From assembly GCA_024710675.1 (NCBI GenBank), contig JANJUH010000021.1, forward strand, positions 1 through 35,345: 35,345 bases of DNA, written 5' to 3'. Under the pieces are notes generated by a model. The model did not search any database. It saw only the letters and a list, made by a program, of their open reading frames with translations, and was not told where the DNA came from. Within the stretch, counting starts at the first letter, position 1; each line of letters begins with the position of its first letter. Source of the stretch: Lysobacterales bacterium (GTDB lineage: Bacteria; Pseudomonadota; Gammaproteobacteria; Xanthomonadales; SZUA-5). Made by a program: the position numbers and the translations under genes. Shown here in pieces: positions 30,508 through 35,345 of the stretch.

Positions 30508-30920
30508 CACAGCACCGTCCGGGTCACGAAGGTGGTCTTCACCGAGAGTTTGGCGGCGGCGAGAGCCAGAGCTTCGCGGGCCTGGGCCTCGGAGACGCCC
30601 TCCATTTCGTAGATCATCCGACCGGGCTGGATCTGGGCCACGTAGTACTCGACGTTGCCCTTGCCGTTACCCATTCGAACCTCGATCGGCTTCTTGCTGA
30701 TCGGCTTGTCCGGGAACACGCGGATCCACAGCTTGCCGCCGCGCTTGACATAGCGCGAAATCGTGCGGCGCGCTGCCTCGATCTGGCGGGCGGTCAGCTG
30801 GCCGTGTTCGACGGCCTTCAGGCCGTACTCGCCGAAGCTGACCTTGTTGGCCACGTGCGCGAGGCCCCGGTTGCGGCCCTTGTGCGCCTTGCGGTACTTG
30901 GTACGTGATGGCTGCAGCAT
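30507..30920 (-). CDS. rplP: 50S ribosomal protein L16
   Basis: A 137-residue protein near the A-site tRNA elbow. MLQPSRTKYRKAHKGRNRGLA and RIFPDKPISKKP-like VFPDKPISKKPIEVRMGNGKG are diagnostic. Its stop overlaps the rpmC start by one base. Confidence 0.97.
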   Translation of the reverse strand: MLQPSRTKYRKAHKGRNRGLAHVANKVSFGEYGLKAVEHGQLTARQIEAARRTISRYVKRGGKLWIRVFPDKPISKKPIEVRMGNGKGNVEYYVAQIQPGRMIYEMEGVSEAQAREALALAAAKLSVKTTFVTRTVL

Positions 30921-30932
30921 GGTCCTTGCTCC

Positions 30933-31610
30933 TTACTTCGCCGTCGCACGCTCGGCCTTGGAATCGGCCGGCTGTGCGTGCAGGTCGAAGATGTCGCCGC
31001 GGTAGATCCACACCTTGACGCCAATGACGCCATAGGTGGTCCTCGCCTCGGCGAAACCGTAATCGATGTCCGCGCGAAGCGTGTGCAGCGGCACACGACC
31101 CTCACGGTACCACTCCGAGCGCGCAATCTCGGCACCATTGAGGCGGCCGGACACGTGCACCTTGACGCCGAGCGCCCCGAGGCGAAGCGCGCTCTGGACC
31201 GCGCGCTTCATCGCGCGACGGAACATGATGCGACGCTCGAGCTGCTGGGTGATCGATTCGGCCACGAGCTGGGCATCCAGTTCGGGCTTGCGAATCTCGG
31301 CAACATTGATGTGCGTCGGGACGCCCATCAAGTCGGACACGTCCTTGCGCAGCTTCTCGATGTCCTCGCCCTTCTTGCCGATCACCACGCCCGGACGCGC
31401 CGAGTGGATGGTGATGCGCGCGGTCTTGGCCGGACGCTCGATCTGGATCTTGCTGATGCCGGCTTGCGCCAGGCGCGACTTCAGGTACTCACGCACCTTC
31501 AGGTCGGCGGCGAGGTAGCCAGCGAAGTCCTTGCGCGCCGCGAACCATTTCGAGTTCCAGTCGCGCGAGATGCCGAGGCGAATGCCGATCGGATTGACTT
31601 TATGACCCAT
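30933..31610 (-). CDS. rpsC: 30S ribosomal protein S3
   Basis: A 225-residue protein at the mRNA entry tunnel. It begins MGHKVNPIGIRLGISRDWNS, has a KH-type RNA-binding domain with RPGVVIGKKGEDIEKL, and the C-terminal half includes GRLNGAEIARSEWYREGRVP. ATG 31610 is fixed by homology; the open frame upstream overlaps rplV. Confidence 0.97.
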   Translation of the reverse strand: MGHKVNPIGIRLGISRDWNSKWFAARKDFAGYLAADLKVREYLKSRLAQAGISKIQIERPAKTARITIHSARPGVVIGKKGEDIEKLRKDVSDLMGVPTHINVAEIRKPELDAQLVAESITQQLERRIMFRRAMKRAVQSALRLGALGVKVHVSGRLNGAEIARSEWYREGRVPLHTLRADIDYGFAEARTTYGVIGVKVWIYRGDIFDLHAQPADSKAERATAK

Positions 31611-31620
31611 GGACGGCTCC

Positions 31621-31962
31621 TCAGCTCGCTCGGCCGTCGCCAACGACGACGGTGATGTGGGCGGTACGCTTGACGATGCGGTTCGCACGGCCCTTGGCAC
31701 GGGCGTGCAGGCGCTTCAGGCGCGGACCCTCGTCGACGAAGATGCTCGTGACCTTCAGCTCGTCCACGTCGGCACCGAGGTTGTTCTCGGCATTCGACAC
31801 CGCCGACAACAGGACCTTGCGGATCATCCCGGCGGCCTTTTTCGGGCTGAAGGTGAGGAGCTGTTCGGCCGGCCCCACCGCCAGACCACGAACCTGGTCG
31901 GCGACCAGGCGGGCCTTCTGCGGAGAAATCCGGGCAGTACGCAGGATTGCACGCGCTTCCAT
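31621..31962 (-). CDS. rplV: 50S ribosomal protein L22
   Basis: A 113-residue protein whose beta hairpin lines the exit tunnel. RTARISPQKARLVADQVRGL and LHARAKGRANRIVKRTAHIT are diagnostic. ATG 31962 lies two bases after the rpsS stop at 31965; longer upstream frames read antisense or out of phase with rpsS and rplB and are rejected. Confidence 0.96.
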   Translation of the reverse strand: MEARAILRTARISPQKARLVADQVRGLAVGPAEQLLTFSPKKAAGMIRKVLLSAVSNAENNLGADVDELKVTSIFVDEGPRLKRLHARAKGRANRIVKRTAHITVVVGDGRAS

Positions 31963-31964
31963 GA

Positions 31965-32240
31965 TTACCTCCCCGCCTTCTTGTCGCCCGAGTGCCCCTT
32001 GAAGGTGCGCGTCGGGGCGAATTCGCCGAGCTTGTGCCCGACCATGTTCTCGTTGACGATGACCGGCACGTGCAGGCGACCGTTGTGCACGGCAATGGTC
32101 AGGCCGACCATCTCCGGCAGGATCATCGAACGACGCGACCAGGTCTTGATCGGCTTCTTGCTGTTGCTTGCCGCCGCCGACTCCACCTTGCGGAGGAGGT
32201 GCATGTCGGCAAACGGACCTTTCTTCAATGAACGCGACAT
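31965..32240 (-). CDS. rpsS: 30S ribosomal protein S19
   Basis: A 91-residue protein of the 30S head. MSRSLKKGPFADMHLLRKVE, KPIKTWSRRSMILPEMVGLT and GHKLGEFAPTRTFKGHSGDK are diagnostic. It lies 15 bases downstream of rplB. Confidence 0.97.
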   Translation of the reverse strand: MSRSLKKGPFADMHLLRKVESAAASNSKKPIKTWSRRSMILPEMVGLTIAVHNGRLHVPVIVNENMVGHKLGEFAPTRTFKGHSGDKKAGR

Positions 32241-32255
32241 GATCCCTTACCTCGC

Positions 32256-33083
32256 TCAGGAGCTGCGACGACGGACGATGAAGCCGTCGGTGCGCTTGTT
32301 CTTCCGGGTCTTGTAACCCTTGGCCGGAGTTCCCCACGGGGAAACCGGGTGCGGATTGCCCTGGCCCGAGCGGCCCTCGCCACCGCCATGCGGATGGTCG
32401 ACCGGGTTCATCGCGGCGCCACGGACGGTCGGCTTGATGCCGCGCCAACGCTTCGCGCCAGCCTTGCCCAGCGACTCCAGGTTGTGCTCGGAGTTGGAGA
32501 CCTCGCCCACACAGGCGCGGCAATCAGCCGGCACCTTGCGCATCTCGCCGGAGCGCAGGCGCAGCGTCGCATAACCCTGCTCGCGGGCGATGAGCTGGCA
32601 GGAGCTGCCGGCCGAACGGGCCAACTGCGCACCCTTGCCGGGCTTCATCTCGACACAGTGAACGGTGCTGCCGATCGGCATGTTGCGCAGCGGCAAGCAG
32701 TTGCCGACCTTGATCGGCGCATCCCGGCCGGACAGCAGGGTGTCGCCCACCTGCACGCCACGCGGCGCGACGATGTAGCGGCGCTCGCCGTCGGTGTACA
32801 GCAGCAAGGCGATGTGCGCGGTGCGGTTGGGGTCGTACTCGACCCGCTCGACACGTGCAGCGATGCCGTCCTTGTCGCGCTTGAAATCGATCAGGCGATA
32901 GTGCTGGCGCGAACCACCACCACGATGGCGCGTGGTGATCCTGCCATGGTGATTGCGACCACCCGTCTTGGACTGCGGTTCGGTCAGCGGCTTGTACGGG
33001 CCTTCCTTGTGCAGCCCGGGCGTCACGACACGGACGACGCCACGGCGACCGGCAGAAGTGGGCTTAACTTTGATCAGAGGCAT
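32256..33083 (-). CDS. rplB: 50S ribosomal protein L2
   Basis: A 275-residue protein needed for subunit joining and the peptidyl-transferase centre. MPLIKVKPTSAGRRGVVRV, GGRNHHGRITTRHRGGGSRQ and the functional histidine segment AAMNPVDHPHGGGEGR are present. ATG 33083 is set by homology. Confidence 0.98.
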   Translation of the reverse strand: MPLIKVKPTSAGRRGVVRVVTPGLHKEGPYKPLTEPQSKTGGRNHHGRITTRHRGGGSRQHYRLIDFKRDKDGIAARVERVEYDPNRTAHIALLLYTDGERRYIVAPRGVQVGDTLLSGRDAPIKVGNCLPLRNMPIGSTVHCVEMKPGKGAQLARSAGSSCQLIAREQGYATLRLRSGEMRKVPADCRACVGEVSNSEHNLESLGKAGAKRWRGIKPTVRGAAMNPVDHPHGGGEGRSGQGNPHPVSPWGTPAKGYKTRKNKRTDGFIVRRRSS

Positions 33084-33096
33084 GTCCCGATCCTTC

Positions 33097-33393
33097 TTAG
33101 GGCTGGGCGCCGAAATCGATGGACTGGCCATCGGCCAGCGTGACATAGGCCTTGCGCCAACCACTGCGCTGGCCCGGGCGACCACGGAATCCCTTGGCCT
33201 TGCCCTTGACGTTCAGCACCTGAACGCCATCCACCTTGACCTTGAACAGCGTCTCGACGGCCTCCTTGACATCCACGCGGGTGGCGTCGGTGGCGACCTC
33301 GAACACATATTGGTTGTGCTTGGCCTGGATCCGCGCGGCCTTCTCGGAGATGCGCGGGCGGATCAGGACGGTATAGAGGCGCTCAGCATTCAC
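33097..33393 (-). CDS. rplW: 50S ribosomal protein L23
   Basis: A 98-residue protein at the tunnel exit that docks trigger factor. LIRPRISEKAARIQAKHNQYVFEV-type sequence and GRPGQRSGWRKAYVTLADGQ are diagnostic. The start is taken as GTG 33393, overlapping the rplD stop by 4 bases (GTGA), because GAGGAG lies eight bases before it. An in-frame GTG at 33402 would abut that ribosome-binding site directly. Confidence 0.92.
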   Translation of the reverse strand: MNAERLYTVLIRPRISEKAARIQAKHNQYVFEVATDATRVDVKEAVETLFKVKVDGVQVLNVKGKAKGFRGRPGQRSGWRKAYVTLADGQSIDFGAQP

Positions 33394-33995
33394 GACAGCC
33401 ACTCCTCGATCTTCTTCACCGCGCCGACAGTCAGCACGAGCGCATCGGACTGGACGAGGTCCACCGGGTTCATGCCATGCACGTCGACGACGTTGACGTA
33501 GGGGATGTTGCGAGCCGCGAGGTAGGTCGCCTCGGACACGTCCTCGGAAACCACCACGGCGCGCGGCCCGGCGACATCAAGCGCGGCCAGCTTGGCCATG
33601 AAGGCCTTGGTCTTCGGCTGCTCGACCTCGAAGGCATCGACGATGTGCACTCGGCCCTGGCGCAGGAGCTCCGACAGGATCGCGCTCATCGCGCCCTGGT
33701 ACATCTTGCGGTTGACCTTCTGCGCAAAACTGCGGGGACGGGCCGCGAAGGACACGCCGCCACCAACGAAAATCGGCGCACGATAGTCACCGTGGCGGGC
33801 GCCGCCACCCTTCTGCTTCTTGAACTTCTTGGTCGTGCCGGTGACCTCGGCGCGCGTCTTCTGCGCCTTGGTGCCCGCGCGGCCCGCATTGCGGTACGCG
33901 GTGACGACCTGGTGCACGAGCGCCTCGGAGAACGGGCGGTTGAACACCGTATCGGATACTTGGACGGGGCTGCCGCCCTTCACTGCGAGTTCCAT
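33390..33995 (-). CDS. rplD: 50S ribosomal protein L4
   Basis: A 201-residue protein lining the exit tunnel; in E. coli it also represses the S10 operon. The extended loop region KKFKKQKGGGARHGDYRAPI and FAARPRSFAQKVNRKMYQGAM is diagnostic, and NVVDVHGMNPVDLVQSDALV follows near the end. It lies 10 bases downstream of rplC. Confidence 0.97.
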   Translation of the reverse strand: MELAVKGGSPVQVSDTVFNRPFSEALVHQVVTAYRNAGRAGTKAQKTRAEVTGTTKKFKKQKGGGARHGDYRAPIFVGGGVSFAARPRSFAQKVNRKMYQGAMSAILSELLRQGRVHIVDAFEVEQPKTKAFMAKLAALDVAGPRAVVVSEDVSEATYLAARNIPYVNVVDVHGMNPVDLVQSDALVLTVGAVKKIEEWLS

Positions 33996-34005
33996 CTCAG
34001 TTCCC

Positions 34006-34650
34006 TCAGGCCTTCGTCTTGGCGGCCGGCCGCACGATCACGTCACCACCGGGCGCACCCGGGATGGCGCCGCGGACGAGCAGCAGGTTGCGTTCGGCAT
34101 CCACGCGCACCACTTCGAGGTTCTGCGCGGTGTCGCGTTCGGCACCCATGTGGCCCGCCATCTTCTTGCCCTTGAACACGCGACCCGGCGTCTGACGCTG
34201 GCCGATGGAACCCGGCGAACGATGGCTCAGCGAGTTGCCGTGGGTGGCGTCACCCATCGTGAAGTTCCAGCGCTTGATGGTGCCCGCGAAACCCTTGCCG
34301 CGCGTGGTGCCAGCGACATCGACCATCTGGCCGACGCTGAAGACATCAGCCTTCAACTCGGCGCCCGGCGCGAAATTGGCGCTCTCGCCAGCACCGAGGC
34401 GGAACTCCCAGAGTCCGCGACCGGCGCCGGTTCCCGCCTTGGCGTAGTGGCCGGCGAGCGGCTTGTTGACAAGCGCTGCGCGCTTGCTGCCGGTGGTGAC
34501 CTGGATGGCCTCGTAGCCGTCATTGTCGACGGTCTTGACCTGGGTCACACGATTGGGCTCGACCTCGATGACCGAAACGGGAACGGACTCGCCGCTCTCG
34601 AGGAAGACCCGGGACATGCCGCACTTGCGGCCAATCAATCCGATTGCCAT
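34006..34650 (-). CDS. rplC: 50S ribosomal protein L3
   Basis: A 214-residue early-assembly protein. MAIGLIGRKCGMSRVFLESG begins it. The segment SPGSIGQRQTPGRVFKGKKM contains the glutamine that PrmB methylates in related bacteria. ATG 34650 is set by homology; upstream in-frame ATG 34695 would reach into rpsJ. Confidence 0.97.
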   Translation of the reverse strand: MAIGLIGRKCGMSRVFLESGESVPVSVIEVEPNRVTQVKTVDNDGYEAIQVTTGSKRAALVNKPLAGHYAKAGTGAGRGLWEFRLGAGESANFAPGAELKADVFSVGQMVDVAGTTRGKGFAGTIKRWNFTMGDATHGNSLSHRSPGSIGQRQTPGRVFKGKKMAGHMGAERDTAQNLEVVRVDAERNLLLVRGAIPGAPGGDVIVRPAAKTKA

Positions 34651-34669
34651 GACTGATCCCTTCCCTCGC

Positions 34670-34987
34670 TCAGTAGAGCTTGATCTGGACGTCAACGCCG
34701 GCGGCGAGGTCCAGTTTCATGAGCGCATCGACCGTCTTGTCATTCGGGTCGACGATATCCATCACGCGCTTGTGCGTACGGGTCTCGTACTGGTCGCGCG
34801 CGTCCTTGTCGACGTGCGGCGACACGAGCACCGTGTAGCGCTCGATCTTGGTCGGAAGAGGAATAGGACCACGGACCTGCGCGCCGGTACGGCGGGCGGT
34901 CTCGACGATCTCGCTGGCAGACTTGTCGATCAGACGATAATCGAAAGCCTTCAGCCGAATACGAATTCGCTGCTGATGCTGAGCCAT
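34670..34987 (-). CDS. rpsJ: 30S ribosomal protein S10
   Basis: A 105-residue 30S head protein that also acts with NusB in antitermination. IRIRLKAFDYRLIDKSASEI, GPIPLPTKIERYTVLVSPHV and the C-terminal AGVDVQIKLY are diagnostic. It is the first gene of the S10 part, with a 218-base leader region separating it from tuf. Confidence 0.97.
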   Translation of the reverse strand: MAQHQQRIRIRLKAFDYRLIDKSASEIVETARRTGAQVRGPIPLPTKIERYTVLVSPHVDKDARDQYETRTHKRVMDIVDPNDKTVDALMKLDLAAGVDVQIKLY

Positions 34988-35205
34988 GTTTTCTCTCCGT
35001 AGCGGTGATCACGCCGCGCATTTCGCGCGTTCGCCACATCCTTGAGCCTGCGCTCCACCGCCGATGTTGTCCCCACCCGCACCGCGGGTGAGAGGGCCGC
35101 GGACAATAGCCCGCGGCGGTATCGGTTACCACTACACCCGGAACTACCTGTTCAGGGTTTGTTTACTTGGACTGAGGGCCTCCTGGCCCTCAGCCCGGCA
35201 CTTCC
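34988..35205 (-). promoter_or_regulatory. S10 leader region with two hairpins
   Basis: This 218-base gap lies between tuf and rpsJ. Two hairpins stand out: CACCCGC (35074-35080) with GCGGGTG (35084-35090), and GCCGCGG (35096-35102) with CCGCGGC (35111-35117). On the minus strand the loop of the second holds TATTGT, a weak -10 candidate. In E. coli the leader of this operon is the target of L4 control; whether these hairpins serve so here is not shown. Confidence 0.4.
35172..35193 (-). terminator. Hairpin after tuf
   Basis: CTGAGGGCC (35172-35180) pairs perfectly with GGCCCTCAG (35185-35193) around TCCT, 12 bases after the tuf stop. No T-run follows on the minus strand, so read-through into rpsJ may be partial. 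Confidence 0.55.
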
Positions 35206-35345
35206 TTACTGGATGACCTTGGCGACGACGCCAGCGCCCACCGTACGACCGCCCTCGCGGATCGCGAAGCGCAGACCCTCTTCCATCGCGATCGGCGCAA
35301 TCAGCGACACCACCATCTTGATGTTGTCGCCCGGCATCACCATCT
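35206..35345 (-). CDS. tuf: Elongation factor Tu, 3' end only
   Basis: The last 46 codons of an EF-Tu gene, cut by the right window edge. The translation EMVMPGDNIKMVVSLIAPIA continues to RFAIREGGRTVGAGVVAKVIQ and the stop, which is the beta-barrel C-terminus of EF-Tu, the factor that delivers aminoacyl-tRNA to the ribosome. Its position before rpsJ is the usual end of the str operon (rpsL-rpsG-fusA-tuf). Confidence 0.96.
   Translation of the reverse strand, partial: MVMPGDNIKMVVSLIAPIAMEEGLRFAIREGGRTVGAGVVAKVIQ

Overview
The window is high-GC bacterial chromosome whose genes point to a gammaproteobacterium of the Xanthomonadales/Lysobacterales type. The evidence is the ribosomal gene order without rpmJ after secY, a FimX-type pilus regulator, a PilH receiver, polyhydroxyalkanoate (PHA) genes, a class II DAHP synthase, and short palindromic intergenic repeats of a kind I associate with this group. 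The placement is inferred from gene content, not from a database search. I see no tRNA, rRNA, CRISPR array, transposase or prophage gene.

Layout. Positions 2-3138 hold the 3' part of an exopolyphosphatase gene (ppx), a GT4 glycosyltransferase and a PAP2 phosphatase. Positions 3139-3508 are a 370-base gene-free stretch packed with nested inverted repeats. Next come hsp20 and a CbpA-type co-chaperone, then phaR and phaB on the minus strand, gluQ (minus) and htpX (plus). Repeats at 8235-8334 precede a minus-strand fimX and epmB. epmB is divergent from efp, which encodes the substrate of its pathway. efp heads a tight plus-strand run (efp, mtaD, ubiG, gph/mupP-like, degenerate squalene/phytoene-synthase-like) whose last four genes overlap by 4 bases each. 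A different palindromic repeat closes this run. A GNAT-fusion gene (minus), acuI, pilH and a second phaB paralogue follow. From about 19505 to the end everything reads on the minus strand: class II DAHP synthase, dsbB, then the S10-spc-alpha ribosomal superoperon (rpsJ to rplQ, with secY and rpoA), and at the right edge the 3' end of tuf.

How the parts fit. Stress and protein quality control: hsp20-cbpA and htpX each have a plausible sigma-32 promoter of the same form. PHA metabolism: a PhaR regulator, two acetoacetyl-CoA reductase paralogues with different cofactor loops, and a perfect 15-bp palindrome containing CTGC-N3-GCAG over the predicted transcription start of the second paralogue. 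Twitching motility and c-di-GMP: FimX with degenerate receiver, GGDEF and EAL motifs, and an orphan PilH. Translation: EpmB and EF-P with conserved K34, GluQ, and the ribosomal superoperon.

I found no obviously new multi-gene defence or mobile system. The best leads are the PhaR-type operator at phaB2, the degenerate squalene-synthase-like gene coupled to ubiG, the GNAT gene with an unassigned C-terminal domain, and the nested palindromic repeat block at 3143-3396.
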